From assembly GCA_017535635.1 (NCBI GenBank), contig JAFXTU010000024.1, positions 74,517-117,079 of the forward strand: a stretch of 42,563 nucleotides of DNA. The letters run 5' to 3'. Within the stretch, counting starts at the first letter, position 1. Each line of letters opens with the position of its first letter. Source of the DNA: Oscillospiraceae bacterium. Lineage in GTDB: Bacteria; Bacillota; Clostridia; Oscillospirales; Oscillospiraceae. The notes under the pieces are model-generated. The model ran no database searches. It saw nothing but the letters and a program-made list of their open reading frames with translations, and was not told the origin of the DNA. Shown in pieces: positions 6,242 through 16,312 of the stretch. Made by a program: the position numbers and the translations under genes.

Positions 6242-7988
6242 GGGACGCCTCCTTGATCTGGGCGGCCATATCGTCGGCCATCCTGGCGTATTCCTCCGCG
6301 TAGGTCTCCGAGGGCACGGACTTGGCGCGGCCGATCCGGTCCCGCGCTTCGATGCGGATGAGCTGATCCAGGTCCGCTCCGTCCCCCACGGCCTTTCGGC
6401 AGAGGGTGTCGTATCTCAGAATGATGTCCAGCAGCATGGCCTGCCGCTCGTAGGTGGAGTAGTTGTCGATGTCCACAAAGGCGTTCTGCTGCAAAAAGTC
6501 CTCCCGAATCATCTTGGCCGTCTCCATGGTGAGCCGGTCCCCGGCGGAGAGGGCGTCCTGGCCTACCAGCTTGACGATCTCCTGCAGGCTGTTTTCCTCC
6601 TGGAGGATGGCCACGGCCTTGGCCCGGTTCTCCAGGAAGGAGCGGCCCAGGTTCCGGTCGTACCAGGGGCGGAGGTTATCCATATACAGGGAATAGCTGT
6701 TCAGCCAGTTGATGGCGGGGAAGTGCCGGGCGTGGGCCAGGCTGCTGTCCAGGCCCCAGAAGACCTTGACGATGCGCAGGGTGGCCTGGGAGACGGGCTC
6801 GGAGGTGTCGCCGCCGGGGGGGGACACGGCGCCGATGGCCGTGAGGGTGCCCTTTCTCGGCTCGGAGGCCAGGCACTCCACACAGCCCGCCCGCTCGTAG
6901 AACTGGGCCAGGCGGGAAGCCAGGTAGGCGGGGTAGCCCTCCTCGCCGGGCATCTCCTCCAACCGTCCGGACATCTCGCGCAGGGCCTCAGCCCAGCGGG
7001 AAGTGGAGTCGGCGATGACGGCCACGTCGTAGCCCATGTCCCGGAAGTACTCCGCGATGGTGATGCCCGTGTAAATGGAGGCCTCCCGGGCCGCCACGGG
7101 CATGTCGGAGGTGTTGGCGATGAGGACGGTGCGTTTCATGAGGGCTTCCCCGGTGCGGGGGTCCTGCAATTCGGGGAACTCCATGAGCACGTCGGTCATT
7201 TCGTTGCCCCGCTCCCCGCAGCCGATGTAGATCACCACGTCCACGTCGGACCACTTGGCCAGGGCGTGCTGCACTACCGTCTTGCCGCTGCCGAAGGGGC
7301 CGGGAACGGCGGCGGTGCCGCCCTTGGCGATGGGGAAGAGGGTGTCAATGACCCGCTGCCCGCTCTGCATGGGGGTGTCGGGGAGGAACTTACGTTTATA
7401 AGGCCGGTTACGGCGCACCGGCCAGGTCTGCATCATGGTGAGCTCACGGCGGCTGCCGTCCTCCAGGAGGACCACTCCCACGGTCTCCGTGACGGTGTAG
7501 TCCCCTTCGGTGATGCTCTCCAGGGTCCCGGAGACGCCGTGGGGGACCATGATCCGGTGGGTGAGGGCGGCGGTCTCCTCCACGGTGCCGATGATGTCGC
7601 CGCCGGTGAGCTTGACTCCCGGTTCCATCGTGGGGATGAAGTGCCACTTCTTCTCCCGATTCAGGGCGGGCACGTCGATGCCCCTGGCGATGGTCTCCCC
7701 CGCCAGGGCGCGAATTTCCGTCAGGGGACGCTGGATGCCGTCGTAGATGTTTTCCAGCATGCCGGGGCCCAGCTCCACGCTGAGGGGCGCGCCGGTGGTG
7801 ACCACCTCCGCCCCGGGGCCCAGGCCCGCGGTCTCCTCATAGACCTGGATGGATGCCTGGTCGCCGGTCATGGTCAGGATCTCGCCCTTCAATCCCTGGG
7901 CGCCCACCTTGACCACGTCGGCCATTCCGGCGTCCGCCAGTCCGTCGGCCACCACCAGCGGGCCGGATACCTTGATGATTTTTCCCAT
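6234..7988 (-). CDS. ntpA: V-type ATP synthase subunit A (catalytic)
   Basis: The 584-residue catalytic subunit has the P-loop GPFGSGKT at residues 230-237, the A-type bulge domain between about 115 and 190, and [29 protein letters not shown] downstream. It hydrolyses or makes ATP at the A/B interfaces. The start at 7988 opens with the family motif [16 protein letters not shown] after GGAG. It is 39 bp downstream of subunit F and overlaps subunit B by 8 bp. Confidence 0.97.
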   Translation of the reverse strand: MGKIIKVSGPLVVADGLADAGMADVVKVGAQGLKGEILTMTGDQASIQVYEETAGLGPGAEVVTTGAPLSVELGPGMLENIYDGIQRPLTEIRALAGETIARGIDVPALNREKKWHFIPTMEPGVKLTGGDIIGTVEETAALTHRIMVPHGVSGTLESITEGDYTVTETVGVVLLEDGSRRELTMMQTWPVRRNRPYKRKFLPDTPMQSGQRVIDTLFPIAKGGTAAVPGPFGSGKTVVQHALAKWSDVDVVIYIGCGERGNEMTDVLMEFPELQDPRTGEALMKRTVLIANTSDMPVAAREASIYTGITIAEYFRDMGYDVAVIADSTSRWAEALREMSGRLEEMPGEEGYPAYLASRLAQFYERAGCVECLASEPRKGTLTAIGAVSPPGGDTSEPVSQATLRIVKVFWGLDSSLAHARHFPAINWLNSYSLYMDNLRPWYDRNLGRSFLENRAKAVAILQEENSLQEIVKLVGQDALSAGDRLTMETAKMIREDFLQQNAFVDIDNYSTYERQAMLLDIILRYDTLCRKAVGDGADLDQLIRIEARDRIGRAKSVPSETYAEEYARMADDMAAQIKEASHD

Positions 7989-8027
7989 ATCGATAACTCC
8001 ATTCTGATTGACGAATGAATGCGGTGC

Positions 8028-8348
8028 TTACAGGATATTGGTGCCCACGGCGCGCTCCACCGCGCTGTTCAGGGCCTCCATGCCCAGGTTCAGGGTCCCG
8101 TCCTTGGAGGGAATGGGGATCACGGCGGGGATGAGCTCGTCCTTGAGGGCGCTGATCTCGGCCCGCAGGGGGCGGAGAAGCTCCTCCGTGATGTAGATGA
8201 TGGCGTAGGGCGGTCCCTGCTCCGCTTTGACAAGGCCGGAGAATACGGCCTTCGCCTCCTCCTTCTCCACGGGGAACACGTCCAGACCCAGGGCCCGGAA
8301 GCCCATGACGCTCTCCCGGTCACCGATCACGGCGATTCTATAGTTCAT
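8028..8348 (-). CDS. ntpG: V-type ATP synthase subunit F
   Basis: The 106-residue product is the small central-stalk subunit (F; NtpG in Enterococcus naming). It has the typical IAVIGDRESVMGFRALGLDVFPV start and IIYITEELLRPL region of a CheY-like fold. The start overlaps the subunit C stop by 4 bp (ATGA) and follows GAGGAG, implying coupled translation. Confidence 0.9.
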   Translation of the reverse strand: MNYRIAVIGDRESVMGFRALGLDVFPVEKEEAKAVFSGLVKAEQGPPYAIIYITEELLRPLRAEISALKDELIPAVIPIPSKDGTLNLGMEALNSAVERAVGTNIL

Positions 8349-9145
8349 GAATTCTGCTCCTCGATCTGGTAAAGGTAGCGGATGAGGACCCTCTCTCCGA
8401 AGGGCGTCATGCTCGCGGCTTCCATATAATTGTCCAGGCAGGCCCGGACGGCCCGCTCGAAGGGGGCGAAGCCCTCCCCCCGGGCGGCCTTCTCCGCCTC
8501 CACAAGGCTGGGGGCCAGCCTTGTGGAGCGGAAGAGGGCCAGGACCGTCCCCACCTCGGGATAAGCGGCGGCGATGCGGGAGGGAGAGACCGTGCCGCAG
8601 TCGGTAAGGACGCTGCGCAGCACCTCCGGCCTCACGCCGCTTTTCAGCATTCTGGTAAGGGCCCGAAGGTTGAGGGCGTCGGCATAGAGGGCGGCATAGT
8701 CCCGAAGAAAATCGCTGCCGGTGCTCTCCGCCGTCTCCTTCCGTTCCCTGGCATAGGCCTGGTCAAGGCAAAAATCCGCCAGCCTGGGGTCGGAGGTCCG
8801 GCCCAGGATCTCCGAGGATTCCCGGATCGCGGCCGACAGAGTGGGGGGCAGGCTCCGGTAATCCTCCGTGCGGCAGGCCTCCGTCAGGATAGCGGGGGCA
8901 TACCGGCCCAAAGGGAGATACAGATGCCTCCCGTCGGCCCCGGCGGCCACGCTTTTCAGATAGACCTTGGCGTTGTGATAGTCATATTTCAGCCGGAAAA
9001 AATCCACGATCCGGGGATCGGGAGCCAGGTTGCTCAGCTCCCGGAGCATGGCGGCCCGGTCCTCCGTGCTCCCGCTCCTCCCGGGCTTTTTCGCCTGGAG
9101 GTAGGAGGAGAGGTAGAGATAATCCGTATCCTTGACTCTGTTCAC
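8345..9145 (-). CDS. ntpC: V-type ATP synthase subunit C, short form
   Basis: The 266-residue product couples the central stalk to the membrane rotor ring. It starts KDTDYLYLSSYLQAKK and has the family features DFFRLKYDYHNAKVYLKS and YADALNLRALTRMLKSG. Family members are usually about 320-350 residues. Here the N-terminal helical segment after KDTDYLY appears shortened by some 60 residues, going almost directly into the DFFRLKYDYHN region. The GTG start at 9145 has GAGGGAT upstream. Position in the operon (after E, before F) supports the call. Confidence 0.88.
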   Translation of the reverse strand: MNRVKDTDYLYLSSYLQAKKPGRSGSTEDRAAMLRELSNLAPDPRIVDFFRLKYDYHNAKVYLKSVAAGADGRHLYLPLGRYAPAILTEACRTEDYRSLPPTLSAAIRESSEILGRTSDPRLADFCLDQAYARERKETAESTGSDFLRDYAALYADALNLRALTRMLKSGVRPEVLRSVLTDCGTVSPSRIAAAYPEVGTVLALFRSTRLAPSLVEAEKAARGEGFAPFERAVRACLDNYMEAASMTPFGERVLIRYLYQIEEQNS

Positions 9146-9154
9146 GGCGATCCC

Positions 9155-9739
9155 TCAGCTGAAGAGCATCCTGGCAGCCTCGGCGGAGAGCTCGCTGCGG
9201 CGCAGCTCCGCCAGGGTGTCCAGCGCGCAGTTCACTTCGATCCGTCCCTGACTGAGGATGAGCCCGCCCACGATGGGCCGGGTCTCCTGGGAGAGGGTGA
9301 GGCTCTTCCCGGAGAGGCGGTTGGCCTCTGCGGCGATCTCCTCGCCGAAGGCGGCCCGGTCCTCCGGGTTCAGGATGATCTGTTCCGTCCCGGTCTCGGA
9401 GGCCCGGACGGCCAGCGCGGCCAGGAGCTTTACGTATTTATCCCGGTCCAGGGCCCGGAGCAGCTCCACGGCCCGAGCGAAGGCAGCGCTCAGCAGCTCC
9501 TGCTTCGCCCCCAGGGTCCTCTTTCGGTTTTCCGTCTCGGCGGAGGAGACAAGCAGGGAAAAGCGCTTCTCCGCCGCGGCCTCGCCCTCTGCGAGAAGAC
9601 GGCGGCGCAGCTCCTCCGCTTCCGCATCCGCCTGGGCGCGAAGCTGGACAGCCCTCGCCTCCGTCTCCTGCTTTCGCAGGGCGGCCTCCTGCTGCGCGTC
9701 GGATACGATCCGGGCAGCGACCTTTTCGATCCCGTTCAT
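9155..9739 (-). CDS. ntpE: V-type ATP synthase subunit E
   Basis: The 194-residue product is the peripheral stalk subunit that pairs with G/H to hold the head static. The N-terminal half is an Ala/Glu/Arg-rich coiled coil (about residues 1-85). The C-terminal part has the conserved globular segment ending VGGLILSQGRIEVNCALDTLAELRR. It lies 8 bp after subunit K and 9 bp before subunit C. The ribosome-binding site is weak. Confidence 0.92.
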   Translation of the reverse strand: MNGIEKVAARIVSDAQQEAALRKQETEARAVQLRAQADAEAEELRRRLLAEGEAAAEKRFSLLVSSAETENRKRTLGAKQELLSAAFARAVELLRALDRDKYVKLLAALAVRASETGTEQIILNPEDRAAFGEEIAAEANRLSGKSLTLSQETRPIVGGLILSQGRIEVNCALDTLAELRRSELSAEAARMLFS

Positions 9740-9747
9740 ATCCCGTC

Positions 9748-12163
<2,416 letters not shown>

Positions 12164-12164
12164 A

Positions 12165-12473
12165 TCAGAGCTCCGCGATCCTTTCCGCGATCCAGGCTGC
12201 CGTTTTTTCCAGTCTGCCGCCCGCCTCGCTCCGCAGTTCCGCTTCCTTCACCTGGGCGACCACACTGAGCTCGGCCATGCGCTCGGAAGCCCGCTTCTCC
12301 GCCTGCTCCAGCGCTCGCTGCTGTTCTTTTTCGCTGTCGTTTCGGGCCTCCTCCAGGATGCGCCGCCGATATCCCTCCGCGTCTGCCAGAAGGGCGTCCG
12401 CCTGCTCCTTCGCCTCCCGGCGGATGTTCTCCGCCTCCTGTTCGGCCTGCAGGATCGCTTCGATGCCATCCAT
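12165..12473 (-). CDS. ntpF: V-type ATP synthase stalk subunit G/H
   Basis: The 102-residue product is almost entirely coiled coil (LQAEQEAENIRREAKEQADAL...), as in the G/H peripheral-stalk partner of subunit E. First gene of the operon. The ATG at 12473 is preferred over 12494 because GGAGG lies about 9 nt upstream of it, while the upstream ATG has none. The mRNA leader from the promoter at 12514-12542 would be about 34 nt. Confidence 0.85.
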   Translation of the reverse strand: MDGIEAILQAEQEAENIRREAKEQADALLADAEGYRRRILEEARNDSEKEQQRALEQAEKRASERMAELSVVAQVKEAELRSEAGGRLEKTAAWIAERIAEL

Positions 12474-12513
12474 GAGCGTCAGCCTCCAATCCATTCCATA
12501 CTATAATCATCTG

Positions 12514-12542
12514 ATTTTACACTGTTTTCCGATTTAAAGCAA
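12514..12542 (-). promoter_or_regulatory. Promoter of the V-ATPase operon
   Basis: On the minus strand, TTGCTT (12537-12542), a 17-bp spacer and TAAAAT (12514-12519). Expected transcription start is near 12507. No other promoter-like pair is needed for the nine overlapping or closely spaced genes. Confidence 0.6.
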
Positions 12543-12549
12543 GATGAAG

Positions 12550-12588
12550 AAGCCGGTTTTTTCGATCAGGAAAGCCGGTTTTTTCGAT
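12550..12588. repeat. Two 17-bp direct repeats, 22-bp period, upstream of the V-ATPase promoter
   Basis: AAGCCGGTTTTTTCGAT occurs identically at 12550-12566 and 12572-12588. Relative to the predicted V-ATPase start near 12507 the centres lie at about -51 and -73, two helical turns apart. This arrangement resembles activator binding sites. They are also about 100-125 bp upstream of the blaI-type promoter start. Confidence 0.6.
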
Positions 12589-12645
12589 TCCGCCCACATA
12601 AGAGGATCGCTGGCTTCTGCGGGATTTCCGCTTCGCCCACTTTTC

Positions 12646-12663
12646 GGTTGACATATGTTTAAC
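12646..12663. promoter_or_regulatory. Operator 1 for the BlaI/MecI-type repressor
   Basis: GGTTGACATATGTTTAAC is nearly self-complementary and contains the -35 box. An inverted, near-identical copy (16 of 18 bases) lies at 12684-12701. Confidence 0.55.
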
Positions 12664-12676
12664 GCTCTGCTATACT
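12648..12676 (+). promoter_or_regulatory. Promoter of the blaI-blaR1-like operon
   Basis: TTGACA (12648-12653), 17-bp spacer, TATACT (12671-12676). Near-consensus, with the -35 inside operator 1 and the expected start just before operator 2. Confidence 0.75.
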
Positions 12677-12683
12677 GCGATTA

Positions 12684-12701
12684 GTTAAACGAATGTCAAC
12701 C
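12684..12701. promoter_or_regulatory. Operator 2 for the BlaI/MecI-type repressor
   Basis: GTTAAACGAATGTCAACC is the inverted counterpart of operator 1 and spans the expected transcription start. Binding of a repressor dimer here would block initiation. Confidence 0.55.
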
Positions 12702-12724
12702 ATTTTTCGCGGGAGGGAAAGCAA

Positions 12725-13099
12725 ATGAAGATATCCCTGTCCAATATGGAATGGAAGCTCATGGATCCGCTCTGGAACGCTTCGCCCATGACCCTGATGC
12801 AGCTCACCCGCGCCCTGGAGGCGGATACGGGCTGGACAAAGCACACCGTCATCACCATGCTGACCCGGCTGGAGAACAAGGGGGCGGTGCGCTGGGAGCA
12901 GCGGGGGAGGACGCGGCACTATTTCCCCGTGGTCACCCGGGAGGAGGCGCGGCGGGAGGAGACCGCCGGTTTTCTGGACCGGGTCTATGGCGGTAGGCTG
13001 GGGCTGATGGTGAACGCCCTGGTGGAGGATCACGCCCTCACAAAAGAGGACATCGACGAGCTGCGCTCTATCCTGCGAAGGGCGGGTGAGGAGGAATGA
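12725..13099 (+). CDS. BlaI/MecI-family transcriptional repressor
   Basis: The 124-residue protein has an N-terminal winged helix (MEWKLMDPLWNASPMTLMQLTRAL, then TKHTVITMLTRLENKGAV) and a C-terminal helical dimerisation part (ALVEDHALTKEDIDELRSIL). Such repressors bind palindromic operators as dimers and are inactivated by proteolysis after the BlaR1/MecR1 partner senses a signal. GGGAGGG lies 7 nt before the ATG. The stop overlaps the BlaR1-like start by 4 bp (ATGA). Two palindromes flank its own promoter, so autoregulation is likely. No beta-lactamase gene is nearby, so the regulon is unknown. Confidence 0.92.
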   Translation: MKISLSNMEWKLMDPLWNASPMTLMQLTRALEADTGWTKHTVITMLTRLENKGAVRWEQRGRTRHYFPVVTREEARREETAGFLDRVYGGRLGLMVNALVEDHALTKEDIDELRSILRRAGEEE

Positions 13100-14973
13100 G
13101 GGAACTCCTGGTTTCTTCCTCCGCCCTGATCCTGGCCCTGCTCCTCCTCCGATTTCTTTTTCGCCGAACGATCTCCCGCCGGGTTCAGTATGCCCTCTGG
13201 TTTATCGTCCTGCTGCGCCTGCTGCTGCCCGTGGGCATCGGCAGCAGCCGCTTCAGCGCCGCGTCTATGATGGATCGGCTGCCGGAACCGGGGGTTTCCG
13301 AAACCATATTGACTGTGGTGGGCGGCGATGTTCCCGACCTCTCTGTTCGCGAGCCCGACCCGTCACTCACCGAAGCAGAGCAGCGCGAGCAATACAGGGC
13401 AAACCGGCAGGAATGGAAGGAGGAGGTGGACCGAAGCAGGATCGAGACCGGCGGCACGCCGATCACAGTCCGGGGCATTTTGCGCTCGGTCTGGTTTGGA
13501 GGCATGGGGGCCTGCGCCCTGCTGATCCTCCTGCAGAACCTCCGCTTTGCCCGCCGCCTCCGGCGCACCCGCGTCCCGCTGGAGGGCGTAGAGAGCCGAT
13601 ACCCCGTCTACCTCTGCGACGACATCCCCTCTCCCTGCCTCTTCGGCCTGTTCAGGCCCGCCATATACGTTACCGGTGCGGCGGCGAGGGACGAGCGCAC
13701 CCTGGGTTATGTCCTTATGCATGAGGAGACCCACGCCCGGCACCTGGATCCGCTCTGGGCTCTTCTGCGAAGCCTCTGTCTGGCGGTCTGGTGGTTCGAT
13801 CCCCTGGTCTGGCTGGCGGCGCATTTCAGCCGGATCGACTGCGAGCTGGCCTGCGACGAGGGGGTCCTGGCCCGGCTGGGAGAAGAGGAGCGCGTCCCCT
13901 ATGGAGAAACGCTGCTTGCCCTTGTTCCTCTGCGCCGCAGCGGGACGCCCCTTCTCTCCGCCACCACCATGACGGCGGGAAAGCGGCAGATGAAGGACCG
14001 CATCCGGCGGATCGCGGAGCACAGGCGTCCGCTGGCGGTCGCCTTTGTCCTCGTGCTCCTTCTGACCGGACTCGTCTGCGCCTATACCTTCACCGGCGGG
14101 AAGAAAGAGCAGGAGCCCGCCGTATCCGCGAAGCCCTCGACGCTCATAGACCGGGCGGGGGAATACGAAAGTCCGGAGGCCTATCTCGCATCTCTGCGCG
14201 AAGAGATGACGGAAGTGACCTTTTATAGCGGGAAGGACCTTCAGGAAGAGACCGCCAAGGTGCTGGATACCCGGGTGCGTTACCTGAACAGAGACGGGGA
14301 ACTACCCGGCCTGGCGCCGGAGGGGACGCTGGAGCTGTACGAGTATCAGATCGAATTGAAGCTGGACGTGGAACCGGATGCTGTCCTGCTGGCGGGCGGC
14401 GCGTATATCACGGAGGACGGCTGGTGCGACCTGGAGGGACAGGGCGGCCATTCCCTTGTCCTGCTGCGCTATCCGGACGGCAGCGTCTCCGTGCTCCATG
14501 ACCGGGCCAATAACGACGACCGGGGCGGGCTGTACTACCACCAGGAAAGCCCGGAGGAAATGCTGTACGACTGGTATGTGAAGGAAAACGACCTGGACCT
14601 TCCTCTCTATACGCTGGACCTGCTGGAGCAGGATCCGGGACGCCATCCGGCCCGCCGCCGGGACGGGAACGGCTGGTATCTCTATATCCCCGTCACGGGC
14701 TGGGCTGAGGAGAACGGCGGCGGGGGATCCAAATGGGTATCCCAATACGGGACGGGGTCCAGTATCATCGTCCGGAGGGCGACACGGGAAGAGTACGCTG
14801 CGGAACGGCCGAAGCTCATGCCCGGCCAGAGACAACGCTATGTGGAAGCGGAGGACGGCAGGATCTGGGTCGTGTTCACCCAGTACATCCCGGAGAACAT
14901 CACCGACCACTTCGAGATCGCCTGGGAGCCGGAGCTGCTGGAGGCCATGCTGGAGAGCTTCACCGTGGAGTAG
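13096..14973 (+). CDS. BlaR1/MecR1-like M56 zinc metallopeptidase with a novel C-terminal domain
   Basis: The 625-residue membrane protein has helices at about residues 5-22, 31-48, 132-150 and 312-333. The zinc-protease motif HEETH is at 209-213, with a likely third ligand E250 in DCELACDE. This is the antirepressor half of a BlaI/BlaR1-type pair: it cleaves, or causes cleavage of, the repressor. In true BlaR1 the C-terminal sensor is a penicillin-binding domain with SxxK. Here the ~290-residue extracellular part after residue 335 shows no such motif that I can see, so the signal is unlikely to be a beta-lactam. It contains many acidic and aromatic residues. Function of that domain is unknown. 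Confidence 0.85.
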   Translation: MRELLVSSSALILALLLLRFLFRRTISRRVQYALWFIVLLRLLLPVGIGSSRFSAASMMDRLPEPGVSETILTVVGGDVPDLSVREPDPSLTEAEQREQYRANRQEWKEEVDRSRIETGGTPITVRGILRSVWFGGMGACALLILLQNLRFARRLRRTRVPLEGVESRYPVYLCDDIPSPCLFGLFRPAIYVTGAAARDERTLGYVLMHEETHARHLDPLWALLRSLCLAVWWFDPLVWLAAHFSRIDCELACDEGVLARLGEEERVPYGETLLALVPLRRSGTPLLSATTMTAGKRQMKDRIRRIAEHRRPLAVAFVLVLLLTGLVCAYTFTGGKKEQEPAVSAKPSTLIDRAGEYESPEAYLASLREEMTEVTFYSGKDLQEETAKVLDTRVRYLNRDGELPGLAPEGTLELYEYQIELKLDVEPDAVLLAGGAYITEDGWCDLEGQGGHSLVLLRYPDGSVSVLHDRANNDDRGGLYYHQESPEEMLYDWYVKENDLDLPLYTLDLLEQDPGRHPARRRDGNGWYLYIPVTGWAEENGGGGSKWVSQYGTGSSIIVRRATREEYAAERPKLMPGQRQRYVEAEDGRIWVVFTQYIPENITDHFEIAWEPELLEAMLESFTVE

Positions 14974-15151
14974 AGGGATCGGACGACAGGGTCGGCAGCT
15001 TCGACCTGGACGTCATACTGTCCTGATAACAGACTGCGAGATAAGGAGCGTAGCTTTGAAGAAGTACAGGGTCCTCCGGAGGGCCATTATACGTTTTAGT
15101 GCAGTCATATCCAAAGCGGTCGATCTCCGTCCGAAGGGTGAAAGGAAGGGA

Positions 15152-15192
15152 ACTCAAAACAAAAAGCATGGCCGGCGAATTGCCGACCATGC
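15152..15192 (-). terminator. Intrinsic terminator of the URO-D-family gene
   Basis: The hairpin at 15166-15192 has an 11-bp stem (GCATGGTCGGC on the minus strand, one G-T pair) and a 5-nt loop. On the minus strand it is followed by TTTTTGTTTTG, a good U-run. It lies about 30 bp beyond the stop at 15223. Confidence 0.85.
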
Positions 15193-15222
15193 ATTTTGTA
15201 AATCGTGTTCCGGGATCAAGCG

Positions 15223-16272
15223 TCAGCTGTAGCGCTTCCGGGAGGCGATGTAGACCTCCTCGGAGAAGGCCTCCGTCATGGCCCAGCTCCCGTAGTGGCC
15301 CAGGATGGCGGGCTTGCCCTCCTGGGTGTACTGGGCCACGAACTGCCTGGCCAGCTCCCGCTGCTTGTCGGCGGGGGTGGTCTCCGGGTCGAACTCGTCC
15401 GGCCAGACCCCCAGGACGATCTTGTCCCCCCAGCGCTCGTAGAGGGCGCGGATGTCGTTCATCCGCTGGGGATCCCAGGCGTCGAAGCCGCCGTCCACAA
15501 AGCACTGGACCCGGCTGTCGATGTGGCCGCAGGAGTGCAGGGTGACGTAGCGGCCCCGTTTATGGATGTGGCCGGTGAGCTGCCGCATGAAGGGGACGAA
15601 GAACTCGTAGGCCACTTCCTCGGAGAAGAAGGGGGCCTTCTGGGCGCCCCAGTCGTCGTGGACGTTGAAGCCGTCCAGCAGGGGCCAGGTCTCGCAGACC
15701 TTGTCCACCACCCGGCAGGCGAAGTCCGTGGTGGCCTGGAAGAGCTCCTTCACCGCCTCCTGCTGCTCCTCGTCGATGAGGGCCATGGCGGCGGGGGCAA
15801 AGTCCATGAAGGAGATGAGCCGCTCGAACCAAAAGCCGTTCACCAGGCTGAGCTGCCAGGCAAAGCGGCCGTCCAGTTTGTGCTTTTCCGCTTCTGCCGC
15901 CCAGTCGTACTGATCCAGGTCCGGGAAATGGATCTTTTCCTTCCACTCCCGCACATCCTCCAGCAGCGGCTCTCCGGGGCGGACGATGCTGCCGCCCACG
16001 GCGGGGACCCACTCCCACTCGATGCCGAAGACGTCGGTGTTGTCGTGGCCCATGCCGCGGCCCAGGTTGTCGCTGTAGATGTCGGTGCTCATCATCCGGT
16101 GCTCCTGTCCGGTGGGCATCCAGAAGGGCTGCTTTTCGTAGAAAAGGGCCATCATGTTTTCCCGTGGCGTCACCGGCGTGTTCCGCAGGGGCGTGCCGGG
16201 GCCGCCGAACCAGCCGGGCAGCTCTTCGACGATCGTAAGCTCGCCCGGGACAAAGGGGATCTTGCGATACAT
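15223..16272 (-). CDS. Uroporphyrinogen decarboxylase (URO-D) family protein
   Basis: The 349-residue protein belongs to the URO-D superfamily that includes HemE and the corrinoid methyltransferases (MtaA, CmuA). It has the C-terminal HSCGHID segment, with His and Cys positions like the zinc site of the methyltransferases, and NVHDDWGAQKAPFFSEEVAYEFF typical of the non-HemE branch. The N-terminal HemE signature is absent, so heme synthesis is unlikely. A methyl-transfer role is plausible, but no corrinoid protein is adjacent. The ATG at 16272 follows AGGAG by 8 nt; an in-frame GTG at 16281 overlaps that site and is rejected. It lies 40 bp after pepD; a TATAAT at 16312-16317 on the minus strand may add its own promoter. 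Confidence 0.85.
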   Translation of the reverse strand: MYRKIPFVPGELTIVEELPGWFGGPGTPLRNTPVTPRENMMALFYEKQPFWMPTGQEHRMMSTDIYSDNLGRGMGHDNTDVFGIEWEWVPAVGGSIVRPGEPLLEDVREWKEKIHFPDLDQYDWAAEAEKHKLDGRFAWQLSLVNGFWFERLISFMDFAPAAMALIDEEQQEAVKELFQATTDFACRVVDKVCETWPLLDGFNVHDDWGAQKAPFFSEEVAYEFFVPFMRQLTGHIHKRGRYVTLHSCGHIDSRVQCFVDGGFDAWDPQRMNDIRALYERWGDKIVLGVWPDEFDPETTPADKQRELARQFVAQYTQEGKPAILGHYGSWAMTEAFSEEVYIASRKRYS

Positions 16273-16312
16273 AGTCTCCACTCCTGTTCAGTTTTATTTG
16301 TTCAGACGATGA

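Noticed and set aside
5147..8018. Long open frames on the plus strand opposite the V-ATPase A and B genes
   Set aside because: They are antisense shadows of GC-rich coding sequence; the products are Gly/Val/His-rich with no family resemblance.
14974..15151. Intergenic region after the BlaR1-like gene
   Set aside because: Contains only a short GC palindrome near 15070-15086 and no convincing gene, RNA or U-tailed terminator on the plus strand.
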